A stretch of 64,000 nucleotides of DNA from Synechococcus sp. BO 8801 (GTDB taxonomy: Bacteria > Cyanobacteriota > Cyanobacteriia > PCC-6307 > Cyanobiaceae). Positions 37,334-48,076 of the stretch are shown here, in pieces. The notes beneath the pieces were generated by a model, which saw only the letters and a program-made list of their open reading frames with translations, made no database searches and was not told the origin of the DNA. The stretch is from assembly GCF_002252675.1 (NCBI RefSeq), contig NZ_NQKY01000014.1, forward strand, positions 19,383-83,382, read 5' to 3'. Made by a program: the position numbers and the translations under genes. Positions within the stretch are counted from its first letter, which is position 1. Each line of letters begins with the position of its first letter.

Positions 37334-38338
37334 TCACCCGCCCCCGCGCAGGGTCGCCCGCACCCGGTAGATCGGCCGGCCCTGGCTTTCGTGATAGGTG
37401 CGCATCTGCAGTTCCGCCAGCAGCCCGAAGCTGAACAGCTGCACGCCGCTGAGGATCGCGAACACCGCCATCAGCAGCAGAGGTCGGTTGCCGATGTCGG
37501 CCCCCAGCAGCAGCTTTTCTCCCACCAGCCAGGCGGCGATGGCCAGCCCCGACAGCAGGGCCAGGAGGCCGGCGAAGCCGAACACGTGCATCGGCCGGGT
37601 CAGGAACCGCTTCATGAACCAGACCGTCAGCAGGTCCATCAGCACCCGGAAGGTGCGGTCGATGCCGTATTTGCTGCGGCCATAGCGGCGGGCCTGGTGG
37701 GACACCCTCACCTCACCGATCCGAGCCCCTTCGATGAAGGCCAGGGCCGGCAGAAAGCGGTGCAGTTCCCCGTAGAGGTTCATGTCGCTGACCACCTCGC
37801 GCCGGTAGGCCTTCAGGGAGCAGCCGTAGTCGTGCAGGCGCACCCCGGTGACCCTGGCGATCAGGCGGTTGGCCAGCAGGGAGGGCAGCAGCCGGTCCAG
37901 GGCCCCATCCTGGCGCTGGTGCCGCCAGCCGCTCACCAGGTCCAGCTCGTCCTGCTCCAGCCGGGCCAGGAGCATCGGGATGTCGGCGGGATCGTTCTGG
38001 AGGTCGCCGTCGAGGGTGACGATCACCCCGCCGCCGCTGGCATCGAAGCCGGCGGCCATGGCGGCCGTCTGTCCGTAGTTGCGCCGCAGCAGCACCGCCA
38101 CCAGCTCGGGCACCCGGCCGGCCAGATCCCGCAGGACCACGGGGGTGCCGTCCTTCGAGCCGTCATCCACCAGGACCAGCTCGAAGGTGCGCCCCAGCGG
38201 CCGCAGGGCCGCCAGCAGTTTCTCCACCAGGTGGGGAAGGCTCTCCTCCTCGTTGTAGAGGGGGACGACAACGGAAAGTTCGGGGGAAAGCTCGGGAACG
38301 GAGAGTTCCGGACTGTGGGCCAGGGCTGCCCCCGCCAT
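37334..38338 (-). CDS. Family 2 glycosyltransferase with C-terminal membrane helices
   Basis: A 334-aa enzyme of the dolichyl-/polyprenyl-phosphate sugar transferase type. The GT2 catalytic domain (about 15-240) shows VVPLYNEEESLPHLV, the nucleotide-binding VLVDDGSKDGTP and metal-binding VTLDGDLQNDPADIP. Two hydrophobic helices at about 255-280 and 290-315 anchor it to the membrane, as in ArnC/GtrB-like enzymes that load a sugar onto a lipid carrier. It lies 34 bp after the NlpC/P60 gene on the same strand, suggesting a cell-envelope operon. The sugar is not identifiable. Confidence 0.85.
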   Translation of the reverse strand: MAGAALAHSPELSVPELSPELSVVVPLYNEEESLPHLVEKLLAALRPLGRTFELVLVDDGSKDGTPVVLRDLAGRVPELVAVLLRRNYGQTAAMAAGFDASGGGVIVTLDGDLQNDPADIPMLLARLEQDELDLVSGWRHQRQDGALDRLLPSLLANRLIARVTGVRLHDYGCSLKAYRREVVSDMNLYGELHRFLPALAFIEGARIGEVRVSHQARRYGRSKYGIDRTFRVLMDLLTVWFMKRFLTRPMHVFGFAGLLALLSGLAIAAWLVGEKLLLGADIGNRPLLLMAVFAILSGVQLFSFGLLAELQMRTYHESQGRPIYRVRATLRGGG

Positions 38339-38372
38339 GACCGTTCCCCAGGACTCGTGGCCTGAACTTACC

Positions 38373-39107
38373 TCAGGGCGGCAGGGGGCTGCCGTCGTGG
38401 CTGTGCATCACCCGCCCCGCGCCCCGCAGTTCGGCCCGGTAGTGGCACGCCACCGGATCCCGGTTGCGGGGGTTCAGGTCGTCGATGCCGATGCCGTCGC
38501 GTCCGTGCTGGCGCCCGGAGCTGTGCAGATAGCGGCCCCCGCCCAGGTGCAGGGCCACGTGGGTGCAGCGCCGCGGGGTGCCGAAGAAGATCAGGTCGCC
38601 CGGCCGCAACAGGCTGGTGACACCGCTGGCCACGGCCACCGGGCGGCAGAAACGCTCCTGCAGGTAGGCATCGCGGGGCAGCCAGATGCCGGCCTGGGCG
38701 AAGGCGGTCTGCACCAGCCCCGAGCAGTCGAAATCGGGCCCCAGGGTGCCCCCCCAGAGGTAGCGGTTGGGGCGGTGGCGGGCGGCCTCGGCGAAGGCGA
38801 GCACCGCCTCCAGGCGGGCGGCGATCCGGGCGCGATCGAGGCGGGGCAGCGGCGGCGGCGCCGCCGCCTGGTGCCCGTGGCTCGCCAGGGCCACCGCCTC
38901 CACCCAGCAGGGGTAGCCGTCCTCGTGCAGGCGGACCCGCAGGCGGGTCTCGGCGCCGCCGCCCCCTGCGGCCCCCAGCACCCTCAGGCTCCGGCCGGCG
39001 TGGATCTCGGTGGCCAGCCCCGGGCCCTGGGGCCGGCTGTAGGCCGGCAGCGGCCGGGTCAGGGTCCAGACACGGCCCGGCGCCGGCAGGGTGCCTAAGG
39101 TCGCCAT
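38373..39107 (-). CDS. NlpC/P60 family peptidase
   Basis: A 244-aa protein. Residues about 20-75 form an SH3-like domain; the C-terminal NlpC/P60 cysteine peptidase domain (about 95-240) has the catalytic Cys128 in DFDCSGLVQTAF and His183 in THVALHLGGGRYLHSSG. Related cyanobacterial enzymes cut the D-Glu-diaminopimelate bond in peptidoglycan peptides. There is no evident signal peptide, so export is uncertain. The start at 39107 (ATG) lies only 6 bp from the GTG of the divergent serine hydrolase gene. Confidence 0.87.
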   Translation of the reverse strand: MATLGTLPAPGRVWTLTRPLPAYSRPQGPGLATEIHAGRSLRVLGAAGGGGAETRLRVRLHEDGYPCWVEAVALASHGHQAAAPPPLPRLDRARIAARLEAVLAFAEAARHRPNRYLWGGTLGPDFDCSGLVQTAFAQAGIWLPRDAYLQERFCRPVAVASGVTSLLRPGDLIFFGTPRRCTHVALHLGGGRYLHSSGRQHGRDGIGIDDLNPRNRDPVACHYRAELRGAGRVMHSHDGSPLPP

Positions 39108-39113
39108 CGCAAG

Positions 39114-40046
39114 GTGCCGCCGCTGATGGCGTTCTACAGCCCGGATCCGGCCATGGGCGAGGCCCTCCGCCAGCTGATCGGCCGACTGGAGGAGGAGGGG
39201 CGCCCGGGGCTGGGGGAGCAGATCTCCGTCACCTGGCTCCGCTACGGCGATTCCCTGGTGGGCGCGGCCGAGGGTCTGGGCCAGGAGGAGTTCTGGGGCC
39301 GGGCAGTCACCGGCGCCTCCTGGGCGGGTCCGACGCCCCGCTATCCCGCCAGCGTCGTGAAGCTGGTCTATCTGGTGGCGGCCGAAGCCTGGCTGCAGCG
39401 CCAGCTGATCGAGGACGGACCGGAGCTGCGCCGGGCCCTGGCCGACATGGTGCGCGATTCGGGCAACGATGCCACCAGCCTGGTGGTTGATCTGCTCAGC
39501 GGCACCACCAGCGGTCCGTCCCTGCCGCCGGAGCGCCATGCCGCCTGGTGCCGCCAGCGTCAGGTGGTCAACGACTGGCTGGCCCGCCTCGGCTGGAGCG
39601 AGGTGGCGGGGGTGAACGCCTGCCAGAAGACCTGGGCGGAGGGCCCCTACGGGCGCGAACAGGACTTCTACGGCGCCGAGCTGGAGAACCGCAACCGCCT
39701 CAGCACCGATGTCACGGCCCGCCTGCTGCACGCCGTGATGGCCGGCGCGGCGGTCTCCCCCCCGGCCTGTCGCCGCATGACGGCGCTGCTGCACCGCTCC
39801 CTCGATCTCCAGGCCCGGGCCGCCGATCCCGAGAACCAGGTGGATGGCTTCCTCGGGGCCGGCCTGCCCGAGGGGGCCCGGCTGTGGAGCAAGGCCGGCT
39901 GGATGAGCCAGGCGCGCCATGACGCCGCCTACGTGGAGGTGGACGGGAGGGCGCCGATGCTGCTGGTGGTCTTCAGCGAGGGTCGGGTCCGGGCCGCCGA
40001 CGAGACCCTGCTGCCGGCCATCGCCGCCGCCCTGCTGGCCGCCTGA
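39114..40046 (+). CDS. Serine hydrolase of the beta-lactamase class A-like fold
   Basis: 310 aa from GTG 39114; an ATG at 39126 (306 aa) is equally possible and leaves more room from the divergent start at 39107. It shows the three active-site elements of penicillin-recognising enzymes: S80-x-x-K83 (PASVVKLVY), SGN at about 116-118 (in place of SDN), and the late K-x-G in LWSKAGW. No signal peptide is seen, so it may act in the cytoplasm or be a non-lactamase hydrolase. The neighbouring NlpC/P60 and alanine racemase genes suggest a cell-wall role; resistance is not implied. Confidence 0.78.
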   Translation: MPPLMAFYSPDPAMGEALRQLIGRLEEEGRPGLGEQISVTWLRYGDSLVGAAEGLGQEEFWGRAVTGASWAGPTPRYPASVVKLVYLVAAEAWLQRQLIEDGPELRRALADMVRDSGNDATSLVVDLLSGTTSGPSLPPERHAAWCRQRQVVNDWLARLGWSEVAGVNACQKTWAEGPYGREQDFYGAELENRNRLSTDVTARLLHAVMAGAAVSPPACRRMTALLHRSLDLQARAADPENQVDGFLGAGLPEGARLWSKAGWMSQARHDAAYVEVDGRAPMLLVVFSEGRVRAADETLLPAIAAALLAA

Positions 40047-40073
40047 CCCTGCCCCGCTGACTGCCCCGCCCCA

Positions 40074-40724
40074 GTGACGTCCCCGCCCCTCGATGTGGTT
40101 CCCCTCGCCCTGGGGGCGGCGGTGAGCCCGATGCTGCTGGTGGGACAGATGCGCACCCTCACCGCGCCGGGGTCCGGCGTGCGTCAGAGCTGGGCCTACG
40201 TCGCCGGCAACGCCGTCGTGGTGGCGGGCTGGGCTCTGGTGGGGCTGGGCTCGGGGGGCTCCCTGCCGACCCGCGCCGCCGCCGGCGCCGATCCGGTGTC
40301 CGCCGGCCTGCGGCTGGTTCTGGCCGCCGTGCTGCTCGCCATCGGCGCCCGGGCCCTGCAAAGTGAGGGGCCATCGGCCTCCACCGCCCCGGGGGGGCAG
40401 TCCCTGGGCCGATCCTTCGGGCTGGGGATCGCCCTGATGGCCGGCAACCTCACCTCCCTGGTGCTCTACCTGCCGGCACTGCAGGACCTGGCCCGTTCCG
40501 GCCTGGCGGCGGCCCCCCTGGCCGCCCTGGTGCTGCTGGTGAGCCTGGTCACCCTGGCGCCTTCGCTGCTGCCGCCGCTGGTCCTGGTGCTCACGGGGGC
40601 CTGGGGTCGGGCCCGCCTTGAGCAGCTCTGCCACTGGACCGTGGCCCACCAGGGCCGGATCAATGGCGGTCTGTGCTTTGTGTTCGCGGCCTATCTGGGC
40701 TGGAGCGGTGTCGCCAGGCTCTGA
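40074..40724 (+). CDS. GAP-family (Sap-like) small membrane protein
   Basis: A 216-aa membrane protein with six hydrophobic segments, starting with GTG at 40074 (DVVPLALGAAVSPMLLVGQM). The pattern fits the GAP/Sap family related to LysE-type exporters; in mycobacteria one member moves glycolipids, but the cargo here is unknown. It follows the serine hydrolase by 27 bp on the same strand. GC-rich inverted repeats (GGGCCC at 40741-40757) follow and may end the transcript before the convergent tRNA-Ser. Confidence 0.65.
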   Translation: MTSPPLDVVPLALGAAVSPMLLVGQMRTLTAPGSGVRQSWAYVAGNAVVVAGWALVGLGSGGSLPTRAAAGADPVSAGLRLVLAAVLLAIGARALQSEGPSASTAPGGQSLGRSFGLGIALMAGNLTSLVLYLPALQDLARSGLAAAPLAALVLLVSLVTLAPSLLPPLVLVLTGAWGRARLEQLCHWTVAHQGRINGGLCFVFAAYLGWSGVARL

Positions 40725-40785
40725 GCGGACCTGGCGACGGGGGCCCGGGAAGGGCCCTGGGGTCGGCCCACCGAAGGGCCTGGAA

Positions 40786-40874
40786 CGGAGAGGGAGGGAT
40801 TCGAACCCTCGACAGAAGTTGCCTCCTGTAACTCCTTAGCAGGGAGCCGCTTTCAACCACTCAGCCACCTCTCC
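40786..40874 (-). tRNA. tRNA-Ser (anticodon GCT)
   Basis: An 89-nt class II tRNA on the minus strand. Acceptor stem GGAGAGG pairs with CCTCTCC, and G is the discriminator as usual for serine. The anticodon loop CTGCTAA gives GCT, a long variable arm follows (GTTACAGGAGGCAACTTCTGTC region), and the T arm has GGTTCGAATCC. The CCA end is not encoded. It lies 18 bp after the alanine racemase stop, on the same strand. Confidence 0.95.
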
Positions 40875-40892
40875 AGTGGCACAGCGAGCTTA

Positions 40893-42116
<1,224 letters not shown>

Positions 42117-42190
42117 GGGCGACGCCTGAGGGGGTGGACCATGGAAATCATGGGAATCCCGTTAGCATGCCGCGTATCCAGCGGACGGGA

Positions 42191-42691
42191 ATGGGCCACG
42201 TACTCGTTCTGAATGCGTCCTACGAACCGCTGAACATCACCACGTGGCGGCGCGCCATGGTGATGCTGCTCAAGGGGAAGGCCGAGGGGCTCGAGCACGA
42301 CCCCGAGCGGACGATCCGTCCGGACCATTTCCTGCCCACGGTGATCCGGCTGCGCCAGTTCGTGCGGGTGCCCTACAAGCCGCTCCCCCTCACCCGCCGC
42401 AACGTCTTCCATCGTGACGGCCACGCCTGCCAGTACTGCGGCTACAGCGGCGAGCAGCTCTCCATCGACCATGTGGTGCCCCGCAGCCGGGGCGGCACCG
42501 ACGTCTGGGAGAACGTCACCACCGCCTGCCTGCCCTGCAACGTGCGCAAGGGCAACCGCACCCCGCGGGAGGCGGGGATGCCCCTGGCCCGGGAGCCCCG
42601 CCGCCCCCTGGGCAGCCTGAGCTTCGAGGCCAACCGCCGCATCCGCTCCGGTCAGCACCAGGAGTGGGCCAAGTACGTCATCGGCGCCTGA
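42191..42691 (+). CDS. HNH endonuclease family protein
   Basis: 166 aa from the ATG at 42191, which gives the conserved family start MGHVLVLNASYEPLNITTWR; ATG 42167 or GTG 42134 would add 8 or 19 residues. The HNH core is CQYCGYSGEQLSIDHVVPRS with a second C-x-x-C in CLPCNVRKGNRTP, so a structural zinc and the catalytic His are all present. This type is widespread in cyanobacteria, usually single-copy and not linked to phage or restriction genes; its natural substrate is not known. It converges on prfA. Confidence 0.85.
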   Translation: MGHVLVLNASYEPLNITTWRRAMVMLLKGKAEGLEHDPERTIRPDHFLPTVIRLRQFVRVPYKPLPLTRRNVFHRDGHACQYCGYSGEQLSIDHVVPRSRGGTDVWENVTTACLPCNVRKGNRTPREAGMPLAREPRRPLGSLSFEANRRIRSGQHQEWAKYVIGA

Positions 42692-42717
42692 CCCGACTCG
42701 CGTCGTCACCGGGCCCC

Positions 42718-43833
42718 TCAGCCGCCGGTCCCGGTGGCTTCGAGGGCGAGGGCCTCCAGACCCTGGCGCTGCTCCTCGGCGATGCAGGCGCCGATCAGGT
42801 CCTCGATCTGGCCGGCCAGCACGGGCTCGAGGGAGAAGTTCCGCCCCAGACGGTGGTCGGTCACCCGGTTGTCCTTGGCGTTGTAGGTGCGGATCTTCTC
42901 GCTGCGGTCGCCGCTGCCCACCTGGGCGCGGCGCACGGAACGCTCGGCGGCGTTGGCTTCCGCCAGCTGGCGCTCGTAGAGCTTGGCCCGCAGGATCTCC
43001 ATGGCCCGCTCCCGGTTCTGCAGCTGGGAGCGCTCCTGGGTGCAGAACACCCGGATGCCGGTGGGCTTGTGCAGCAGGTCGACCGCCGTCTCCACCTTGT
43101 TGACGTTCTGGCCGCCGGCGCCGCCGGAGCGGGCCGTGCTGATCTCCAGATCCCCAGGGTCGATCTGCACCTCCACCGGGTCGGCTTCGGGCATCACCGC
43201 CACGGTGGCGGTGGAGGTGTGCACCCGCCCCTGGGATTCGGTGGCCGGGACCCGCTGGACACGATGCACGCCCGCCTCGAACTTGAGCCGGCTGTAGACC
43301 GCTTCACCGCGGATGGCGAGGATCAGCTCCTTGTAGCCCCCCAGATCGGCCTCCGAGGCGCTCACCGGCTGCACCTGCCAGCCCTGGCCCTGGGCGTAGC
43401 GCTCGTACATGCGGGCCAGATCCCCCGCCCAGAGGCTGGCCTCATCACCGCCGGCACCGGCGCGGATCTCCAGCATCACGCTGCGCTCGTCACGGGGATC
43501 CGAGGGCAGCAGGCTCAGGGTGAGGCGGTCGTTGAGGGCGTTGATCAGGCCCTCGAGGCTGACCAGCTCCTCCGTGGCCAGGGCCGCCAGTTCCTCGCCG
43601 GCGGGGTCGTCGCGGTGGGCCCGCAGCAGGGCGCGGGCCTCCTCCCGTTCCTGCTCCAGCTTGCGCAGCCGCTGGTAGTCGTTGACCAGGGGCTCCAGCC
43701 GCGCCCGTTCCCGGGCGATCGCCTGCAGCCGGGCCGGATCGGAGGCCACCGCCGGATCCGCCAGCTGGCGCTCCAGTGTCTGGAAGGTGCGGCAGGCGGT
43801 GTCCAGCCGGGATTGCAGCAGCTCGGAATCCAT
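42718..43833 (-). CDS. prfA: Peptide chain release factor 1
   Basis: A 371-aa RF1, which ends translation at UAA and UAG. The peptidyl-tRNA hydrolysis motif GGQ is in [16 protein letters not shown], and the codon-reading P-x-T tripeptide is PAT in [14 protein letters not shown], distinguishing it from RF2. The start at 43833 ([10 protein letters not shown]) is preferred over an upstream GTG-type extension of 14 residues. It is the last gene of the long ribosomal cluster, but a strong terminator lies only 17 bp before its start, so it may rely on read-through or a separate start. Confidence 0.95.
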   Translation of the reverse strand: MDSELLQSRLDTACRTFQTLERQLADPAVASDPARLQAIARERARLEPLVNDYQRLRKLEQEREEARALLRAHRDDPAGEELAALATEELVSLEGLINALNDRLTLSLLPSDPRDERSVMLEIRAGAGGDEASLWAGDLARMYERYAQGQGWQVQPVSASEADLGGYKELILAIRGEAVYSRLKFEAGVHRVQRVPATESQGRVHTSTATVAVMPEADPVEVQIDPGDLEISTARSGGAGGQNVNKVETAVDLLHKPTGIRVFCTQERSQLQNRERAMEILRAKLYERQLAEANAAERSVRRAQVGSGDRSEKIRTYNAKDNRVTDHRLGRNFSLEPVLAGQIEDLIGACIAEEQRQGLEALALEATGTGG

Positions 43834-43849
43834 GGGGCGGCACCGGCAA

Positions 43850-43881
43850 TAAAAAGGGCCGGGTGCGTCAGGCACCCGGCC
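43850..43881 (-). terminator. Intrinsic terminator between rpmE and prfA
   Basis: On the minus strand a perfect 10-bp stem GGCCGGGTGC/GCACCCGGCC with a 5-nt loop (43857-43881) is followed by CCTTTTTATT. A second hairpin without a T tract (CCGGACC/GGTCCGG, 43891-43911) lies just before it. Together they mark the end of the ribosomal operon. Confidence 0.9.
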
Positions 43882-43944
43882 AAAGCAGAACCGGACCGTC
43901 GCGTGGTCCGGGGGGCCGAGGGATCGCTCAGGCCTAGAGACGCG

Positions 43945-44241
43945 TCAGGCTTCGGAGGCGGCCGGCTCTTCGGCCGGGGTGGCGGCGGCTTCGGTGGCCT
44001 TGGCGGCCTTCTTGGCACCCGAGGCGGAATCGGTGCTGCCCATGCCGTACTTGCGCATGAAGCGGTCGACCCGGCCCTCGGTGTCGAGGATCTTCTGGGT
44101 GCCCGTGTAGAAGGGGTGGTTGCCGCTCCACACGTCGACCGTGAGCTCGGGCTGGGTGGAGCCGGTGGTCATCACCACCTCTCCGTTGCAGATCACCTTG
44201 GCGTCCGGATACCAGGTGGGATGGATGTCGGCTTTCGGCAT
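43945..44241 (-). CDS. rpmE: 50S ribosomal protein L31
   Basis: A 98-aa L31 starting MPKADIHPTWYPDAKVICNG, with the VWSGNHPFYTGTQKILDTEGRVDRF core that bridges the 50S central protuberance and the 30S head. It lacks the zinc CXXC pairs, so it is of the C-minus type. The last 25 or so residues are an alanine/glutamate-rich tail beyond the usual end, as in cyanobacterial relatives. It is 8 bp downstream of rpsI. Confidence 0.95.
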   Translation of the reverse strand: MPKADIHPTWYPDAKVICNGEVVMTTGSTQPELTVDVWSGNHPFYTGTQKILDTEGRVDRFMRKYGMGSTDSASGAKKAAKATEAAATPAEEPAASEA

Positions 44242-44249
44242 GACGGAAA

Positions 44250-44657
44250 TCAGCGCTTGGAGAACTGGGGAGCCTTGCGGGCTTTCTTGAGGCCGTACTT
44301 GCGACGCTCCTTGGCCCGGGGATCGCGGCTCAGGTGGCCTTCGATCTTGAGGGGTTTGCGGTTGTCGGGGGAGAGATCGCAGAGGGCACGGGCCGCACCC
44401 TGCTTGATGGCATCGGCCTGGCCGGTGAGGCCGCCGCCGCGCACGTTGACCAGGAGGTCGTACTGGGCTTCCAGACCCAGGGTCTGCAGGGGAGCCTTGA
44501 CCGCCGCCAGGTAGACGGGGTTGTAGTTGAGGTAGTTGTCGCCGGGGCGGCCGTTGATGGTGACGCTGCCGCTGCCGGGCACCACCCGCACACGGGCGAC
44601 GGCGGTCTTGCGACGGCCGGTGCCCCAGTAGACGACGCGGTTGGAGGTGCTGGTCAT
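44250..44657 (-). CDS. rpsI: 30S ribosomal protein S9
   Basis: A 135-aa S9 with the family's [19 protein letters not shown] start and the C-terminal [12 protein letters not shown], whose basic tail and final Lys-Arg reach the P-site tRNA. The ATG overlaps the rplM stop by 4 nt (ATGA), so the L13-S9 pair is translationally coupled, as in most bacteria. Confidence 0.97.
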   Translation of the reverse strand: MTSTSNRVVYWGTGRRKTAVARVRVVPGSGSVTINGRPGDNYLNYNPVYLAAVKAPLQTLGLEAQYDLLVNVRGGGLTGQADAIKQGAARALCDLSPDNRKPLKIEGHLSRDPRAKERRKYGLKKARKAPQFSKR

Positions 44658-45106
44658 TGGGCGGCGGCGGCGGGATCGAGGGCGAGGGGCTGGGGCTGCT
44701 GGGCGGCGTGGGGATGCTCGGCACCCTTGTAGACCTTCAGCTTGCGGAACAGCTGGCGGCCCAGGGCGTTGTGGGGAAGCATGCCCTTGATCGCCTTCTC
44801 GATGATCCGCTCCGGCAGGCGGGCCTGCAGGTGCTCGAAGGTTTCGGTCTTCATGCCGCCGGGACGGCCGGAGTGGCGCCGGTAGATCTTCTGGGTGGCC
44901 TTGTTGCCGCTGACGCGCACCTTGTCGGCGTTGATCACCACCACGAAGTCACCCGTGTCGAGGTGGGGCGTGAAGGTGGGCTTGTTCTTGCCGCGCAGCA
45001 CCTGCGCCACTTCACTGGCGAGACGGCCGAGGGTCTGGTCCGCTGCGTCGACCAGATACCACTGGCGCTCGAGCGAATCGATGGAGGGTGGGGTTGTCTT
45101 GTTCAT
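44654..45106 (-). CDS. rplM: 50S ribosomal protein L13
   Basis: A 150-aa L13 with the family hallmarks [31 protein letters not shown] and [19 protein letters not shown]. It is an early 50S assembly protein that binds 23S rRNA domain II/VI. The ATG at 45106 is chosen; the frame stays open upstream into a region without conservation. A short alanine-rich tail follows the usual end. The 146-bp gap to truA holds no gene. Confidence 0.97.
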   Translation of the reverse strand: MNKTTPPSIDSLERQWYLVDAADQTLGRLASEVAQVLRGKNKPTFTPHLDTGDFVVVINADKVRVSGNKATQKIYRRHSGRPGGMKTETFEHLQARLPERIIEKAIKGMLPHNALGRQLFRKLKVYKGAEHPHAAQQPQPLALDPAAAAQ

Positions 45107-45252
45107 CGCGCCGGCGGGCCGGTTTGGGGTGAGCCCATCGCAGCCGGATGGGTCGGGACAGGAAGATTCGACCCTACCGTGTCGCCGGATCCGGCGAATT
45201 CGGAGAGGCACCGGCTGCCTGGGGCCACCGGACGGGGCTCCCTGCAGGGCAC

Positions 45253-46098
45253 TCAACCGATCGGATCGTCGCCGAAGGGATCGGCGGGAGGATCGCGCGA
45301 TTCCAACAGAAATCGCGGTTGACAATCATACCAGGCGGCCTCAGGGAACACCGGCTCCGGGTAGCCCACCCGCAGCAGGCAGAGACCCTGGGGCGGTGCG
45401 GCCTCCTTCACGGCGTGGCGGGCGCCGCTGCGCCAGCGGTGCAGAAACTCCGAAGCCGCCAGGCGACCCTCGCCCACGGCCACCAGCTGGCCCATCAGCA
45501 GGCGCACCATGCCGTAGAGGAAGCCGCTGGCCTGCACCTCGGTGACCAGGAGATCACCGCGGCGCTCCACGTGCACCTCCTGGAGGGTGGTGCGGGCATG
45601 GGCGCGGCGGCTGCCCGCGCGCTGGAAGGCGGAGAAATCGTGCTCGCCGAGGAGGGCCTCGAGGCACCGGGCCATCAGGGCCTCATCCAGACGCCACTGG
45701 TAGCGGTGCCAGCTCCAGGGGGCCAGGAAGAGGTTGGGGGTGCGGCCGTTGTGGATCGTGTAGCGGTAGCGCCGGTAGGTGGCGCTGAAGCAGGCGTGCC
45801 AGTCGCCGGTCACCTCGGCGGCGGCCCGCACCCGGACCGTGGGCGGCAGGCGGCCGTTGAGGGCCTTGGCCCAGCGGGTCACGGGGATGGGGCCAACGGC
45901 ATCGAAGTGCACCACCTGGGCGGCGGCATGCACCCCGGTATCCGTCCGGCCCGCCGCCACCGCCCGGACGGGCCGGTGCGGGTCGAGGGCCTCGATGGCG
46001 GCCTCCAGGGTTTCCTGGACGCTGATGTGATGGGCCTGCCGCTGCCAGCCGTGGAAGGCGGCTCCGTCGTACTGCAGCGAGAGGGCGATCCGTTTCAG
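45253..46098 (-). CDS. truA: tRNA pseudouridine synthase A, probably starting at CTG
   Basis: The enzyme makes pseudouridine at positions 38-40 of the tRNA anticodon arm. The catalytic Asp is in [18 protein letters not shown]. The only ATG/GTG/TTG start in the frame before this motif is a GTG at 45960, which would delete the conserved N-terminus. The frame continues upstream through [20 protein letters not shown], which is the typical TruA N-terminus, and the codon before it is CTG at 46098. This CTG overlaps the rplQ stop as CTGA, the same geometry as an ATGA coupling. With that start the protein is 281 aa, the normal length. Confidence 0.88.
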   Translation of the reverse strand: MKRIALSLQYDGAAFHGWQRQAHHISVQETLEAAIEALDPHRPVRAVAAGRTDTGVHAAAQVVHFDAVGPIPVTRWAKALNGRLPPTVRVRAAAEVTGDWHACFSATYRRYRYTIHNGRTPNLFLAPWSWHRYQWRLDEALMARCLEALLGEHDFSAFQRAGSRRAHARTTLQEVHVERRGDLLVTEVQASGFLYGMVRLLMGQLVAVGEGRLAASEFLHRWRSGARHAVKEAAPPQGLCLLRVGYPEPVFPEAAWYDCQPRFLLESRDPPADPFGDDPIG

Positions 46099-46445
46099 AC
46101 CAGCTCGATGATGGCCATCTCGGCGTTGTCGCCACGGCGGCGCACCGTGCGGATGATGCGGGTGTAGCCACCCTGGCGATCGCCATAGCGGTCCTGGGCC
46201 TTGTCGAACAGGGCGTGCACCAGCTGCTTGTCGTAGATGTAGCCGATGGCGCGGCGGCGGGCGGCGAGGGTGCCGTCCTTGGCCAGGGTGATCATGCGCT
46301 CGGCTTCGTCACGCAGGGCCTTGGCACGGGCCTTGGTGGTGGTGACGCGGCCTTCACGGATGAGCTGGGTGGTGAGACCACGCAGCATGGCCTTGCGTTG
46401 GTCGGCGGGGCGTCCCAGCAGGGGGACTCGGCACTGGTGTCGCAT
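46095..46445 (-). CDS. rplQ: 50S ribosomal protein L17
   Basis: A 116-aa L17 beginning [20 protein letters not shown], with [31 protein letters not shown] near the middle. It lies at the exit of the 50S peptide tunnel. It is 46 bp downstream of rpoA, the usual order, and its last codons overlap the start of truA. Confidence 0.97.
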   Translation of the reverse strand: MRHQCRVPLLGRPADQRKAMLRGLTTQLIREGRVTTTKARAKALRDEAERMITLAKDGTLAARRRAIGYIYDKQLVHALFDKAQDRYGDRQGGYTRIIRTVRRRGDNAEMAIIELV

Positions 46446-46491
46446 GGTGGGGACGGGGCGGGTGGCGAAACGGGGAAGGGGAAACCGCCTT

Positions 46492-47430
46492 TCAGCCGCT
46501 GGTGCGGCTCTGGGGCAGGGAGATGCCGATCCTCTCGAGAGCCTCGATCACCTCGTCGGCGGACTTGGAACCGAAGTTCTTGATCTCCAGCAGGTCTTCG
46601 TAGCTGAAGCCCATCAGGTCGGAGACGGAGTTGACCTGGGCGCGCTTGAGGCAGTTGTAGGCGCGCACGGAGAGGTTCAGCTCCTCCAGGGGGATCTGGG
46701 CCTCGGCCGACGGCTCGGGTTCCAGGCCGGGCTCCTCGGTCATGGTGAGGGTGGCCAGGGGCTGGAACAGGCTGATCAGCTGGTTGGCGGCCTGGGCCAT
46801 GGCGTCGTCGGGGGTGACGCTGCCGTTGGTCTCGATCTCGATGCGCAGGCGCTCGTGGGCCGAACCGCCCTCGCCGACCGCCGTCTCATCGACGGTGTAG
46901 TTGACCCGGCGGACGGGCATGAACACCGCATCGATCTGCAGGAGATCGATGGCGGAGGTGTCCTCGTTGTGGCGATCCACCGGCCGGTAGCCGACGCCGC
47001 GCTCGACGTGAACCTCCATCTCCAGGCTGTGGCCCTCGGCCACGGTGGCGATCTCCCGGTCGCCGTCGATCACCTGAACCTGGGGAGAGAACTGCAGATC
47101 CGAGGCGGTGACCCTGGCCGGGCCGTTCACCATCAGGCGGCCGATCTCCAGGTCGCGGCTGCGGCTGTTGACCGGCACCGACTTGCAGTTCAGCAGGATG
47201 TCGAGCACGTCCTCGCGCACACCGGGAACCGTGGCGTACTCGTGGTTGACCCCGGAGAGACGCACCGCCGTGATGGCGCTTCCCTCGAGACCACCGATCA
47301 GCACGCGCCGCAGGGCGTTGCCGAGGGTGGTCGCCTGACCCCGGTCCAGGGGGCCGATCAGGAAGACGCCCGTCTGGGAACGGTCGTCGGCGACCTGGTG
47401 CTCGACCCGATCGATCTGGTAGTGCAACAC
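46492..47430 (-). CDS. rpoA: RNA polymerase subunit alpha
   Basis: A 312-aa alpha subunit. The N-terminal domain (about 1-230; [21 protein letters not shown]) dimerises and nucleates polymerase assembly; the C-terminal domain (about 245-310; [22 protein letters not shown]) binds UP elements and regulators. Translation starts at GTG 47430. Length matches cyanobacterial RpoA. It lies 82 bp after rpsK. Confidence 0.97.
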   Translation of the reverse strand: MLHYQIDRVEHQVADDRSQTGVFLIGPLDRGQATTLGNALRRVLIGGLEGSAITAVRLSGVNHEYATVPGVREDVLDILLNCKSVPVNSRSRDLEIGRLMVNGPARVTASDLQFSPQVQVIDGDREIATVAEGHSLEMEVHVERGVGYRPVDRHNEDTSAIDLLQIDAVFMPVRRVNYTVDETAVGEGGSAHERLRIEIETNGSVTPDDAMAQAANQLISLFQPLATLTMTEEPGLEPEPSAEAQIPLEELNLSVRAYNCLKRAQVNSVSDLMGFSYEDLLEIKNFGSKSADEVIEALERIGISLPQSRTSG

Positions 47431-47512
47431 GGTCTGAGGAGGTGAAAAGGGAACGGTGGCCGCGACGGCGGCCCGGGGAAGGCGGGAAGGAGGCCGGAGG
47501 ATCTCCGGGGGC

Positions 47513-47905
47513 TCAGACCCGGCGGCGCTTGGCCCGGCGGCAGCCGTTGTGGGGCAGGGGGGTGACGTCGCGGATCAGGGTGATCTCGAGACCGGCCACC
47601 TGCAGGGCGCGGATGGCGGTTTCACGGCCGGAGCCGGGGCCGCGCACCAGCACTTCGATCTGACGCATGCCCTGCTCGAGGGCGCGACGGGCGGCGGCTT
47701 CGGCGGCGGTCTGGGCGGCGAAGGGGGTGCCCTTGCGGGCTCCCTTGAAGCCGCTGGCGCCGGCCGACGACCAGCTCACCACCTCACCGGCGGTGTCGGT
47801 GATGGAGACGATCGTGTTGTTGAAGGTGCTCTGGATGTGCGCGACGCCGTTGGGCACGTTGCGCTTGGCCTTCTTGGGGCCGGTCTTCTTGGCTGGTTTG
47901 GCCAT
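47513..47905 (-). CDS. rpsK: 30S ribosomal protein S11
   Basis: A 130-aa S11 with [33 protein letters not shown] and the C-terminal [18 protein letters not shown] that lies in the platform near the E site. The 171-bp gap before it, after rpsM, is longer than its neighbours' and holds a small hairpin (CCCCGC/GCGGGG at 47914-47929, just upstream of the start) and no gene. Confidence 0.97.
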   Translation of the reverse strand: MAKPAKKTGPKKAKRNVPNGVAHIQSTFNNTIVSITDTAGEVVSWSSAGASGFKGARKGTPFAAQTAAEAAARRALEQGMRQIEVLVRGPGSGRETAIRALQVAGLEITLIRDVTPLPHNGCRRAKRRRV

Positions 47906-48076
47906 GGCGGTGACCCCGCGGCTGCGGGGAGGTGATCGGAGGACTGGGGGGGAGCCCCGGTGACGACCTCAACAAAGGGAGGGCGGCGGGACTGGGGCCC
48001 GGTGGCTGCCGCGAGGGGCCACGGGCCGGGAGATGGTGCAGGCAGGAAAGGGAGGGCGGGCCCGGAGGCCCGGACC

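Noticed and set aside
40741..40785. GGGCCC inverted repeats after the GAP-family gene as a terminator
   Set aside because: No T tract and several alternative pairings; mentioned with the gene but not called as a feature.
45253..45960. A short truA from GTG 45960
   Set aside because: It would remove the conserved N-terminal segment that is encoded in the same open frame upstream.
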